Shown here: piece after piece, positions 44,134 through 54,812 of the stretch | Numbering within the stretch: position 1 is the first letter of the stretch | How the letters are laid out: each line of letters starts with the position of its first letter | DNA from: Nilaparvata lugens | Lineage: Eukaryota; Arthropoda; Insecta; Hemiptera; Delphacidae | Length of the DNA stretch: 64,000 bases | Direction: 5' to 3' | NCBI RefSeq assembly: GCF_014356525.2 | Contig: NC_052507.1 | Location: 8,700,398 to 8,764,397, forward strand | Program-made: the position numbers and the translations under genes | Notes under the pieces: generated by a model | What the model was told of the DNA's origin: nothing | Database searches by the model: none | Seen by the model: only the letters and a program-made list of their open reading frames with translations

Positions 44134-44551
44134 ACCAATCCTCTCTCTCCTTCTTTCTTTACATGCTCTTCCAATCTCTCATTTATTCTTCTCTTCCTGT
44201 CCAACATTCTTCTTCCTTCAAATCATTCATTCTCTCTCATCACGAATCTCGTCACATATTCTCTCCTCCTTTCATACATTCTCCTCCTTTTCAAGGTTTT
44301 CCTCCCTTCCATTTTATTCATTTCATTCTGTAAATTATTTTCCTTCTCCTCTTAATATTCATTATCCTTCTTGATCAAAGTGCATCTCTTCTCCCCCGTC
44401 TCTCTCCTATACTTCAAGTGTTGTGTGGCAGAGAGGACCTAAAGTACTAACTCCCCCCTTATTGGAGACAATTATTCAATTTAATTATTTCCATCTTTAT
44501 CTGTCCCACTAACACTCACTCCCTCTAACATCCATCCTCTTCATCTCTTAC

Positions 44552-44708
44552 TTAGTTCCGGTTGCACAAAAGCCGGTTAAATATTAACCGTGATTAATCC
44601 ACGAGAACCATCCAGAGAAGCCGTCTTATCAAAAAGACCTTTTCTGATTGGTTCTCGTGAAATTAATCACGGTTAAAATTTAATAGGCTTTTGTGCAACC
44701 GGGCCTTA
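44552..44708. mobile_element. PIF/Harbinger-like MITE with TTA target duplication
   Basis: Inverted ends ccggttgcacaaaagcc and ggcttttgtgcaaccgg extend imperfectly for about 65 bp through ttaaccgtgattaat. TTA flanks both sides (44552-44554 and 44706-44708). A 3-bp TWA-type duplication with GGCC-like ends fits PIF/Harbinger. No transposase. Confidence 0.82.
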
Positions 44709-44797
44709 TTCTGTTATCAATCCTCATTCACCTTATTTTCTCATTTCCTTCCCTATCATCTTTTCTCTTTCTTTCTTCTTCTCTCTCTCATCCTGTT

Positions 44798-45073
44798 AAG
44801 TGCTGAAGGGGAGGGTATCCTTGATACCCTCTCTGAGAATGGACTTCTTAAGGTCCAAACTTCACCGTTTCATGTGAAAACATTACAGTAGTACCTTAAC
44901 TTTTGCATTTTTCATCACTTTTCTTGCTCAATATTATTGTAGAACTCATCAGTTTAATATGATTCACCATGTCATTTTACCGCTACTGGTATTTATTTTT
45001 AACGCTAGAACGTAAGTTGAATTATGTTTTGTTAAACACATGAATAAAGGAATCTGAATCTGAATCTGAATCC
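44798..45073 (+). mobile_element. Retroelement 3' end with two stem-loops and GAATCT tail
   Basis: Two hairpins near the start: gagggta..taccctc and tggac-ttcttaag-gtcca. Then an AT-rich stretch and aataaaggaatctgaatctg with further gaatct repeats. The order of ggggagg, gaatggac and gtccaaa matches family S, so the two are related families with different tails. Confidence 0.75.
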
Positions 45074-45879
45074 TGCTCCTCTTACTCGTCATTCATTTCA
45101 TCAAACTCTTTCTCCTTATTTTATCATTATCCTCCTCTCACTTGGTCTTCTTCTTCAACTCATCATCTCCTTCGGATCATTCCCTTTCTCTCCTTATTCT
45201 TCTCATCGCACTTGTCTTAATTTTCATCACCTTCTCACTTGAATCTTACCATCTCCTATTCATACGTATTTTCATTTTCATCCATCATTTTTTAATTCTT
45301 GTCTTTTCCACCTTCTCCACCTCCTCTCTCTTCTTCACTTCTGCTCTCTCAGTTTTTTCAATTAAGTGCCGTTTGCTCAGTGAGAGTTTAAACTAAATTT
45401 AATTTAAACTGGATTAAGCCCATATCAAGTCTCGTTTGTTATAATGTGATTCATTCTGAATTTAAGCAATGAACTGATTGGAATCAATTCAAGTTTCGAC
45501 TGTGCAAACGTCCCTAAGAAGAAATTTCAGGAAATAGTTTCCCATTCAACAAATTCCATCAAGTGTGCCAGTCAAGCGGGTCCTCGTAAATTTCAGTAGA
45601 GTAACATATCCAGCAGATTTGAAAAAAAGTTCAGTAGAATAATACATTTAGCTGTCCTGAAAAGTTCAATAAAATAACAAGCACATACGGGAAGGATGAT
45701 CCTGAAAAACTTCAGTTAAATATCATATCAAGTAGATCCTCGAACAGTCCAATAAAATAACATATTCAGAAGATCCTAAAAAGTTCATTAAAATAACAAA
45801 CAAATACCGGTCCATAAATACAGGTCATGACATTATCCCGTAATGCATCGCAAAATAGCTATTTTCTGGGGTTCTAGTT

Positions 45880-46030
45880 CTATTTTTATTTATTTTATTT
45901 ATTTATAATTTTCACAAAAGTAGCACTGATTGGGAGGGAAAAACTAAGGATACTCCTTGTACCATTTTTCTCCCAAATTTAGATAACATTTTAAATGTCC
46001 GAAATAGGGTTATGGTTTCACTTTTCTAAA
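45880..46030 (-). mobile_element. Retroelement 3' end with stem-loop and AAATA tail
   Basis: On the minus strand: aaatttgggagaaaaatggt, an aagga/tcctt pair, and ccctcccaa close a hairpin of about 50 nt. About 35 bases later comes the aaataaataaaataaataaa tail. The 5' limit is unclear. Confidence 0.65.
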
Positions 46031-46302
46031 ATTTAGTCCATTTTCACTAAAAAACAACGAAAACGTAGAGTTTTATAGTTTTAGTTCACCTATAATTTTC
46101 AAATTTATTTTCAGCTGGTATCATTGTAGATTGAACATAACATGATGTGTTATTAGTAATTGGAATTGTAAAATAATTCTTCTTATGGAATTACTGTATT
46201 TAGCAGAATACTAGAAACTGAATTGTTGACTTTTAGATTTAATTGATCGGGAACTTTAAACTCTTTTAGGCCTCCCATATTTCTGTCTTGTCCCAATGTC
46301 TT

Positions 46303-46552
46303 AAGCAGAGTACACATATACGCGCTTCCAACCCGCACCGAGCACGCTCCGCCCTCGTACCGCCCTCGTACCGCCCTCGTTCCTCCATCGAACCACAGTC
46401 GCGCCGCCCACGCACCCATCATGAACGTTACGGAAGATGTTAGATCTTCTCGCGTTCCCCGGCCGAACCACTGTTGCTCCCCGGTCGATCATCAATCGCT
46501 CTGTTGGAGTGACGTTCGGTTGCGGAGCAGAGCGAAAGTCTGTACGCACCTT
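46303..46552 (-). mobile_element. CpG-rich MITE, family A, copy 2
   Basis: Mirror of copy 1: aagcagagtacacatatacg at the left, gcgaaagtctgtacgcacctt at the right within 20-bp pieces. Flanks are TTAA-like on the left and TTTA on the right. Open frames of 65-82 codons on both strands lie in it; I treat them as composition effects. Confidence 0.85.
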
Positions 46553-46559
46553 TATGAAT

Positions 46560-47600
46560 CATAATCCTTACGTCACAGGAATAAGAACAATTTTTAATAA
46601 TGATAAAATGAATACTTGTAGCACTTATTATTGAAATTTCATTATTAAAAAATTGAAATCCTGAATTCACATATTATGTGAACTAAAATATTGTTTTCAA
46701 AATGCATAATAATGCATGATTTTGTTGGGAACAAATTGAATTTTCAAATGTACCGTCATGAAATGGCCGCTCCATAAGGAACTCGGGTGTCTTGACCTGG
46801 TTTCTATAGACCTTTGTACAGATGATCCTCAAAAACTTCAATGAAATAACACATCCATCATATTATCCTCAAAAGCTTCAGTGAAATAACACATCCAGCA
46901 GACCAGCACCCGAATGCCATTTCCGAGCGTCACTTTGCCATTCTATTGGAGACGGTAAAAAGGCAGGAAGCGCCCCATACAGCAGACAGGATGCTCAGGA
47001 ATTCGTGTCAAGAAACTGTTTTCAGGAAACTCCGGCCAACTTTGGGAGAAAAGCCTGCCTGCTAAGGTGGGAGCCGGAGTAAGTAGGGTCACTAGATAGG
47101 TCATGTGTATGTGCAGCGAAAACGGTTTACAACTGCGCCCTGGGGGATACTTTACCCCTCTAGTCACTCCCCTTAAACCCCCCTCCCCCCACAAAACACC
47201 CCCTAAAAGACCCGCCAAAAGGCAGCCCTGTATTTCGATTCTATTCGCGTCGCCTCTTCACATAATAAAATGCCGCCATCCGAATAAGAGATGGTTGGAC
47301 GTTTGCTGCGAAAATGGTTTGGTTTGGTCCAATCAAAATTCTGCACTCCAACGCAGGTGTGGGTACGAAATTGAAAAATAGAAAGGTCCCTCAATATATG
47401 TCACTATTCCAGTACTAATCAAAGGTCGAGGTGTGGGTGTTCCAGTTCCCTCAACACATAAATTACATAATAATTACGTATATTATTATACATGATAAAT
47501 TGTTTATGGACCAGTATAATGCTGGTGATAATGAGTATTATTATTAATTAAAGATTGACGTTAGTACCAGCATATTGATTCGAGTATCGTATATATGTCG
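46560..47600. other. No supported gene
   Basis: Two phrases with cacatcca and cttcaatgaaataac repeat near 46835 and 46878. 47130-47400 is unusually C-rich (ccccctccccccac) and carries 91- and 92-codon frames on opposite strands without recognisable domains. Confidence 0.5.
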
Positions 47601-47607
47601 GTACTAT

Positions 47608-47830
47608 AGTGGGGTCCACGTTATAATGGCAGTGGAGAAAGATAGGAGAACAACGTTGCCGATCCTCAGTGTTGTCAATGCCTTCAATGGTAGCTGATAC
47701 AGGTTTATTAATGTAATATTAACTAGTGTTCATTTTCGTTTTAAATAATCAATTATAATTTATCAAGCAAGAAATCATATTTTCAAATAAATTCATAATG
47801 AATTTCAATGATTAAGATGGAAATTTTTGT
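47608..47830. mobile_element. Partial MITE of the ctatagtgagg family
   Basis: Starts actatagtggggtccacgtt, then ataatggcagtgg, and continues as the reverse complement of the 29470-29600 region, through caattataatttatcaag. The other terminus is not found. Confidence 0.65.
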
Positions 47831-48189
47831 TGATTAATTATCAATTATGGGTTCAAAAATGAAAAAGTAGAAAAAAATGTTTTTTGTTGAGTTTATTTCT
47901 TGTAATGTTTGAACTCTGATGAAAGTAAGGTTATAATTATTATGACGAAAAAGTCAAAATGAAAATGAGTTTTAGCAAGAGTAACTAGATAAATCTTGGT
48001 TGTAACCTGTGCCTGTGTGTATGTGTGGCTGAGACGATGAAAATCAAGTTGGCAGCAAATGCCTCCTGTATGGATATCTGTGTATCAGAATACTGTGACA
48101 AAGTGGGATGCTAAAAAAGTGTACCGACAATCTGTACTGAACTGTTTTCGAACTTCTGTTGTTCACTTTCTGCTCATTGGAATTATCAA

Positions 48190-48332
48190 AGAGTTATAAA
48201 ATAATTATTGTCTGTAAATTCTCTAACTGTATACCTCTCAAATAGCTAAATAGCTAGAGAGGTTATTATATATGTACTTGATGAAATGTAATGTTGTGAG
48301 AATTGAAATAAATAAAATAAATAAATTCTACA
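48190..48332 (+). mobile_element. Retroelement 3' end with stem-loop and AAATA tail
   Basis: The hairpin acctctc..tagct..agcta.gagaggt at about 48233-48264 is followed by attgaaataaataaaataaa and a short remainder. It has the same architecture as 45880 and 17484 but unrelated sequence. Confidence 0.6.
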
Positions 48333-48625
48333 TTGCCAGCCAGGAATTGGCAGGTAGAATTGGCATATATTCCATTCACCATGACAAACTGGTATATAAA
48401 CTTGAACAAGTATTTTTGACAGCACTGCAGTCTGAATATTTTGAAATTTAGTTCACAGTGTACTCAATATTATACTATTGAATCATTTTCGACGACACTA
48501 TAGTATGGATATTGTGAACTTCAGACTGCAGTGTTGTATAAAAAATTATACACTGAGATGATGATGTAATCACTACAGCGACTTATTCTCATATCAAGAA
48601 CGAATATCTTCTTCTTCTTCTTCTT

Positions 48626-48864
48626 AAGGTGCGTACAGACTTTCGCTCTGCTCCGCAACCGAACGTCACTCCAGCAGAGCGATTGATGATCGACCGGGGA
48701 GCAACAGTGGTTCGACCGGGGAACGCGAGAAGATCTAACATCTTCCATAACGTTCATGATGGGTGCGTGGGCGGTGCGACTGTGGTTCGATGGTGGTACG
48801 AGGGCGGTACGAGGGAGGAGCGTGCTCGGTGCTGGTTGGAAGCGCGAATATGTGTACGCAGCTT
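48626..48864 (+). mobile_element. CpG-rich MITE, family A, copy 3
   Basis: aaggtgcgtacagactttcg at the left and gaatatgtgtacgcagcttt at the right. It lies after a short ctt run and TTAA. It is closest to copy 1; they differ by a missing gtacgagggtg unit and a few bases. Confidence 0.88.
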
Positions 48865-49059
48865 TAGGCGTACACACCTGTTCCGGTTTCAAAGGATATA
48901 ACTATTTACTCTACCATCTTTTCAGAGGTCTGCCAATATACCTTCTACCGTAGGGTCTATATTTCATGACAGCCTTTGGTATCCTAGTATCTGGCATTCG
49001 CTGGTAACGTCTTTAGGGGAATCTCACAATCACTCAAAAGTTTCAAAAAGAACGAATAT

Positions 49060-49144
49060 TCATAATACTATATATATATATAGTATTATATAGTATTATT
49101 ATATAGTATTATATAGTATTATAGTATATATATATATAATATTC

Positions 49145-49207
<63 letters not shown>
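49060..49207. repeat. (AT)n and tatagtatta microsatellite
   Basis: Mixture of pure at runs and tagtattata units; no other content. Confidence 0.93.
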
Positions 49208-49212
<5 letters not shown>

Positions 49213-49439
49213 TATAAAAATGATAGAGGAAAAGAACTGACTTAGATACGTACGGGATAGGAAATTCACGAATGATGCATCATCACGTCTGAACTATAGA
49301 AATGATTAACTTGAAATGTGGCATTATTATAGATTCTTGATTTACCCAGTATGGTTATAGGCCTTTTTTTAATCCTTCAAGATTTCATCACGTCAAGTTT
49401 TTAGCTTGTCAAGTATTTAATAATACTTTTTGTGTAGCA

Positions 49440-49676
49440 TGACCGCCATTCGTAAAGTTTTTGTTATACCGTTAAGTGGGAGGAGACTGTCTAGCTGGGC
49501 CAATGGCAGGCGTTTATGCCCTTGACCAATAGCAGTACTCGCCCACTAGTATAGATTCTGCTGTTCTTGAATTCAGTTCTAGTTTATCAGAGATTGAAAA
49601 TGGTGTTACAACCGAAACCGGTCTTTCTAATTATCAATAAATCAGTGGTTTTTTGACGATTTGTTAGTCTTTTTAT
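49440..49676 (+). mobile_element. Family P LTR-like repeat
   Basis: accgccattcgtaaag, gggccaatggcaggcg, cttgaccaatagcag, ctagtatagattc (altered TATA), attcagttctag (initiator TCAGT), agagattgaaaatggtgtta, aaccgaaaccggtctttct, aataaa, and the end gttagtctttttat. It abuts family T at 49677, so one may have inserted next to the other. Confidence 0.8.
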
Positions 49677-50089
49677 TGACCGAGCGAAGTGAGGTCTAAG
49701 ATTCAAATCAACGGTTTTGCATTTCTTTTTATTTATGTTTAAATTCAAGTTTTGTATTTACGGAGGAACGCAGCAATAGGTTTTCATGAAATTAGACCTT
49801 TTCTAATTTCGTGTCGACGTATGTATAAGGTTTTTCAAATTTCGCATTTTAAGGATGATACAAAAGGGAAAAAGTCTCTTTCGAACGCTGATATTACCGT
49901 CGAAATCAGACTATAGAATTATTCATAATAAACCAGCTGTCGAGTGGATTATAAATTGCATGCGATGACGCATGCAATTCAATATCTCAATGTAACTTAG
50001 TGGAAAAACAGCTGTTGTGTGGAATATCAAATGCACGCAGTAAGGCATGCAATTGATAACTTGAAGTAGCATAGTATTTACTCACTTAC

Positions 50090-50302
50090 ATAGCATACTA
50101 AAACCCACTCTAGAACATGGTACGCCATAGTGGAGTAGGTCAATCTCCACACAGTAAAAACTAAACAAGTAGAGGACACATTATAAGAATTTTTTTGTAA
50201 CTAACTATTGTATGTAATATTGTAATTTATCCAATATTTTGTGTAATTGATGTTGTAGTTTTAGTTTTTTTTGGGATATTAACATTTATTTATTTATTTT
50301 CT
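50090..50302 (+). mobile_element. LINE 3' UTR nested in family T
   Basis: Carries the same hairpin as 21845-21885 (cctactc / gagtagg mirror, with atggtacgccat inside), acacagtaaaaactaaacaag, and ends aacatttatttatttatttt. Only the untranslated end is present. Confidence 0.75.
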
Positions 50303-50356
50303 CCCGACGTTTCTCTGCTTTCAACTCGGTAAGCTTCCAATGATAGTAGCATAATA

Positions 50357-50632
50357 TCATAGAGAAACAATAGCAACAGTAGATATACCATGGTATAGGG
50401 CGTTTATGTCGCAACTTTTACTCTTATCTCAAGCCCATAGTTCATGTAATTCTTTCCCGTGAAGCTGTGTGACGCTGGTAGTCTCTCATATTGTGCCATT
50501 CATACACTCTCACCCCAACAAAACAGTAAAATTCGACAATAATCAACAGTAATCGGCTTGAGATAACAGTAAAAGTTGCGACATAAACGCCCTATACCAT
50601 GGGATATCTACTTATGCTATTGTTTCTCTATG
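50357..50632. mobile_element. MITE with about 79-bp inverted repeats, atagagaaacaatagc family
   Basis: Arms: tcatagagaaacaatagc..taccatggtatagggcgttt..gcaacttttactc and its mirror. The centre has cattcatacactctcacc. The flanking TA is compatible with a 2-bp duplication. The 55-bp relative is at 38453. Confidence 0.87.
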
Positions 50633-51099
50633 ATAATATATAGCTGTTACATCAAATTATTAGCATTGTCGATAGAACAACCCAAACCGTCATTAGTCGT
50701 TTATACAACGATATCTCGCCGACACGATAGGACAGGACAGAATTTACTCTGATGTACAGTATGAAGACAGATGAGTCTGTGGTTTATAACTGCGCGAGGC
50801 CTACTTTTCACAGAACTACTAGTTTCAGAATTTAATTAGATCCTTGCGGAGCACGGGTTACCCACTAGTCTGAAATAAAAATTCTCAATGAAGTATGAAA
50901 AGGTGGAAAATTAGGTGTCTGAGTTCTTTTAACACGTAAAACACACAATTATTACGAGCAGGATTCCCTTTCTGAGGAGAATAGCATCACGATTTCTCCA
51001 TTTTTCCACTCGAAAAGAGTGAAATAGAGCGCGGCATCTCAGTGCATGTGCCTTGAAATAACCATTTCCTTTCTAACAATAGTTTCACTGGTTGGTTGG

Positions 51100-51475
51100 A
51101 CCCCTCACTCACTTTTTCTTCCTCACTCTCTTTCTTTCTCTCATTCTCTTGCTATCTCGGCTGCTACGTCTGGAGAGAATAAAGCTCCCGGAGCTTAGAA
51201 CAGTGCCTCCCATTGTTCGACCCTTATTTACGAGGTCCACCTCACACCTTGCTCTGTCTTTTCTTTCTTTCCACTTCCTCTTCCTCCTCCTGTTCCTTCA
51301 CCTCCTCATTCAACTTCTCCTTCTTCTCCTACCATCAAAGTCTTCTACTTCTCTTTCTCGTCTTCTTATTCAGCATTTTTCTTCCCAATTCTTGTACATG
51401 TTTTTGTTCCTATTGATTGATTCTTTCTTCTCCTTCTATTTTTTCTTCTTCTTCTCCTTCACAGAGATCAATAAA
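51100..51475. repeat. CT-rich region
   Basis: ctttctttctctcattctct then cttcctcctcc-type DNA. The 138-codon leucine/serine-rich frame is an artefact of the composition. Confidence 0.7.
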
Positions 51476-52280
51476 CAGAGAAATATACCGAGAGAAGAGT
51501 GGAAATGAAGACGACAGAAAAAACACTTTTTAAAAAAACGTGTGTATCACATGGGTACACATGGTCTGTGTAGAAAAAAATGATAATTTCATCCATGGAC
51601 CATGAGTAACAAATTATCAATAGACCCTGACCTACTCAGTATTTATCAAATAAATACTTGAATGTTCATCAAAATAAAAATACATCTGATCACAGAAGAA
51701 GATAGAGTTGTAGTTGAAGATGTAGTTTGTTATGAGGACTACATTACATAACTAAAATCAATCTCACATAACCTATTAAACTGTGTGCCTTCTGTATCTT
51801 GATAACTGTTGATCAGCTGATTTAAAGTAAGATAATAAAATTAACAATATTATCTTATAGTTATTATAAAGTAATAATTCTCATAAAAATATCATTAGAA
51901 TATTATAAAATGATATTTCTGCATAAAATCTACTTTTTCTTCAAACACAAAAAAATCACAACCCAAGGTGATAATACTCTACCCAGGGACCAGCTCCAAC
52001 AGTTAGCCCATTGAAATGCATTATAATAATTGTGCACCAGATTGAACCACAGAGCTTTGAACACAAGTATTGCATGTGTACCAATATGGTACACATGGTC
52101 CATGGTAAAAACTGGCTGTGAACTATTTTGGTACACATGATCGTTTAAGTGTTAATGAAAAACACACCAAAAAAACTTTTTATACATATTGTATCTCTTT
52201 TAGAGCTATTTTGAGTAGGAAAACACAAAAAATATATATCCTAGTCCAGGGGTAGAGTTCACAGATTTGTAGCCGGTCGT
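51476..52280. other. AT-rich sequence with repeated acacatgg phrases
   Basis: ggtacacatggtc occurs near 51554 and 52088, with atccatggaccatg near 51593 and ggtacacatgatcg near 52130. I see no gene; the short minus frames (60-68 codons) have no domain. Confidence 0.45.
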
Positions 52281-52394
52281 TAAAGTGTTAAAGAAGGAGA
52301 AATATACAAGGAAATTGATGAACAAAAAATATGGAATCAGGATAAGAATCGGAAAAACAGGGAAAACAAAATTATTCGTCCTCTTTCAAGAACG

Positions 52395-52770
52395 TGAAGG
52401 TTCACCTTTCTCCTACCACAGAGTAAAGAAAGTGAAGTCTTTTCACAATTTGTGCTCCTACCCTCTCCTCTCCACTTCTCATTTTCCCTTTTGGATCCTT
52501 TTTCTCTCTCTGTTTCTTTCTCATTTTCTCTCTCTTTCCCCTCTATCATTTCCTCTTTCTTTTCGTCTCTCTTCTCTCCCTCATTCTCTTACCTTTCTCC
52601 TACCACGGAGTGAAGAAAGTGAAGTCTTTCACATTTTGTGTTCCTACTCTCTCTTCTCCTTCTCAGTCTCCCGTTTTCTCTCTCTCTTCCTTTCTCTTCC
52701 CCTCCCTTTTCCTCTCTTTTTTTGTATCTCTTCTCCATTTCATTCTTTCTCTCTAAAGTCCACCCACTTC
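52395..52770. repeat. CT-rich DNA with a direct duplication of about 185 bp
   Basis: The segment cctttctcctaccac.gagt, with aagaaagtgaagtcttt and ttgtg.tcctac, occurs at 52407 and again at 52589. The 186-codon plus frame covers both and is not a credible protein. Confidence 0.7.
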
Positions 52771-53109
52771 TCTGCAGTGCTGAGACTTACTACATCGATA
52801 TCTTTGACTTCTAACAAAGGCCGACTCTTTTATCGCCGTGTCTAACAATGCTGCGCCAACTGAGTGTGAAATTCCTCCAAAGGAATCATAACTGGCCAGA
52901 AAAGAGTCATGTTGTGCGCAAATAAAACATCGAGTTTACAATTCGAGGCTTTCTTTTATTGAAATGTTCATTCATCAAACCGATAGGGGGTCATTAGAGA
53001 ATTGAAAGGATTTAGTAAATGATTTCCATTTGATATTATTTAACAGTTGCTTAGTTGCCGATCACAGTTTTCAATAAGATGCTATTTAATAGACTCTTGG
53101 AAAATGCAA

Positions 53110-53765
53110 ATGGAAATGGAATTTATTCTGTCTTTGAATAATATAGTATATTTCGCACCTAGAGCAGAAAATGAGATTTTTCCAGCTCGAAATCGGTTTT
53201 CAAGTCCCGAGGCCGTAGGCCGAGGACTAGAAAAGATTGAGAGCTGGAAAAACATTTTTGCCCGTGGTGCGAACGATATTTTTCGCCACACTACAGGTAT
53301 TGCTGACAAAATAAATAAAGAATACAAAATAAAGAATACTCGTTAAGCTACCGTACCTATCTCTTGATTTTAGTGGTAGAAGATTTGCAGTCAGGATTTC
53401 AGATTCTTTTAAAATTTCACTTGGAATACCACAGTCATCTTCAAGCATTTTTGAAAATTTGGAATGCACTAATCAACAATAAATAATTGAATAAAACTGG
53501 TTGCGAAGCGAATTAGTTTGATTCGAAACTTGAACTGAAAATCATGGCGACTTCAGCTGATGATGAAAGTGGACACTCGCCCGATCTAGCGGATGACTTA
53601 TTAACTAGTTCCATGAGCGGCTGGAAAGAGACAACTTTCTGGCCTAGACCGGAAAAGAAACCCTTTTCTGACGTCGTCTGCAAACAAGGTCTTTCAGATC
53701 TACATAGGGACTGGAAAACAGCTGCTTTCTGTGCAGTGTGGCGAAAAAACAATTAATACAATAAA
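53110..53765. other. Possible element bounded by ttcgcacc / gtgtggcgaaaa motifs; unrecognised 70-codon ORF
   Basis: A region with moderate GC. atttttcgccacact at about 53278 is mirrored by agtgtggcgaaaaa at about 53739. Between them a plus-strand frame, 53544-53756, starts at a plausible ATG and encodes a small soluble protein with two spaced Trp-Lys motifs (SGWKETTFWPRPEKK and RDWKTAAFCAVW). I do not recognise it. It may be a real short exon or part of a repeat; the cgaggccgtaggccgagga core at 53212 resembles other foldbacks in the window. Confidence 0.35.
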
Positions 53766-54019
53766 CATCTTAGAATTATACTGACAACATTTGGACAAGG
53801 TCATGACCACTTCATGTTTCTTGAAATGTTTTCAATGCAAGCTTGTCATGTTTCATAACAAAGCAACGCCTGTTATCAAGGTGAAATAATTAATTCAGAA
53901 ACTGGAGTAGGATATTCTCCCAAATCTCATCCAGAGCCCCGACCACGAACTATCAAACCTTCATTTTGACACACCATTTTATACCCCTTCATCTTGTTAC
54001 ATGAGCTACAAAAATTCGC

Positions 54020-54125
54020 ACTGCGTCGCGTCGTGTCACACGTGCTAGTTGTCTCATGTCATGTCACACGTGCTAGTCGTATCGTGTCACACGTTCCAGT
54101 CGCGTCGTGTCACACGTGCAAGTCT
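54020..54125. repeat. Short tandem units with gtgtcacacgt
   Basis: The phrases gtgtcacacgtgctagt, atgtcacacgtgctagtc, gtgtcacacgttccagtc and gtgtcacacgtgcaagtc occur at 20-30 bp spacing, four units. The palindromic cacgtg is repeated within them. Confidence 0.85.
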
Positions 54126-54605
54126 CGTATTGGATCTTCATTTACTATAATTTCGTATAATTTTCAAATCCGCGGCATGTCTTCAAGAGGGCCTAGAACG
54201 GAAACATTTCTAAGGCTATGAAGAAGTAAGAAATGTGTAAAAGTGGCTTTGAGATCAACTTACCAAGACTTCAATGTCAGAGGTATTCTCAAATAAGAAA
54301 ATAGGTAGTGGTCTCTGCTATAATTGGTAAACATCAGGTAAATTTTGTGATTGTGAAGGAAGATTTTGGCTTGGATTTGTATTTTGAGATTAATTAATCT
54401 GATAAATCCAAAATTATTGTAATACATACATTTTCTGGACTCGAAATAGTGTGTGAATTGAGTTATAATTCACATAACATCTAGACCGTGTATTCCAAAT
54501 TAAGGTTTAAAGCAGTTTTGGGCGAATGACTGTTGTTTTTACCTGCATTGTATGTATGCATTGTAGTTTATGAATAAATAAAATGAAAATAAAATAGAAT
54601 GAAAT

Positions 54606-54731
54606 ATTAAGCTGGATACAGGAGCAGATGTATCTGTCATTGGATTATTCCTATGCGAATCTGTAGGACTAGAGGTGAAACCTTGTACAGAACTGTTCTG
54701 CAGGTTTAAGGGGTTGCCACCGCCGAAATAG
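54606..54731 (+). pseudogene. Retroviral-type aspartic protease fragment
   Basis: A frame beginning at 54606 reads KLDTGADVSVIG near its start, the active-site signature of LTR-retrotransposon proteases, and continues CESVGLEVKPC before a stop at 54729. A stop also precedes it at 54600. Only this active-site portion is left; no reverse transcriptase or integrase lies nearby. It is most likely a piece of a Gypsy-like pol gene. Confidence 0.7.
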
Positions 54732-54812
54732 AAGCCAATAATGGAAGATTTGTATGTTTCATCTGACCAAAATATTCCACAATTCAACCTTACAGTTGTG
54801 GTACTTTTCCAT

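Larger units (their letters stand above)
42790..44310. repeat. CT-rich tandem array with higher-order order, two family S insertions
   Basis: Units of roughly 90-120 bp each carry a cttctttacatgctctgt phrase: near 42861, 42973, 43057, 43441, 43561, 43678, 43797 and 44151. Three variants follow the order acttctctcatac, cgtcctctcacac, cctcatctcatac, then repeat the same order after the first S insertion. This indicates duplication of a three-unit block. Leucine/serine-rich frames are artefacts. Confidence 0.8.
49677..50880 (+). mobile_element. Family T element, copy 2, with two nested insertions
   Basis: It starts tgaccgagcgaagtgaggtc and follows copy 1. A LINE 3' UTR interrupts after agcatagtattt (about 50084-50302), then T resumes at cccgacgtttctctgctttc. 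The MITE 50357-50632 interrupts again. The T end includes ataactgcgcgaggcctac and finishes near agcacgggttacccactag. It is longer than copy 1 by bases around 50640-50730. Confidence 0.75.

Noticed and set aside
47103..47394. Overlapping 92- and 63-codon frames in a C-rich region
   Set aside because: Both strands are open because of composition; no recognisable domain or context.
52285..52845. 186-codon plus-strand frame
   Set aside because: Ser/Leu/Phe-rich translation of duplicated CT-rich DNA.
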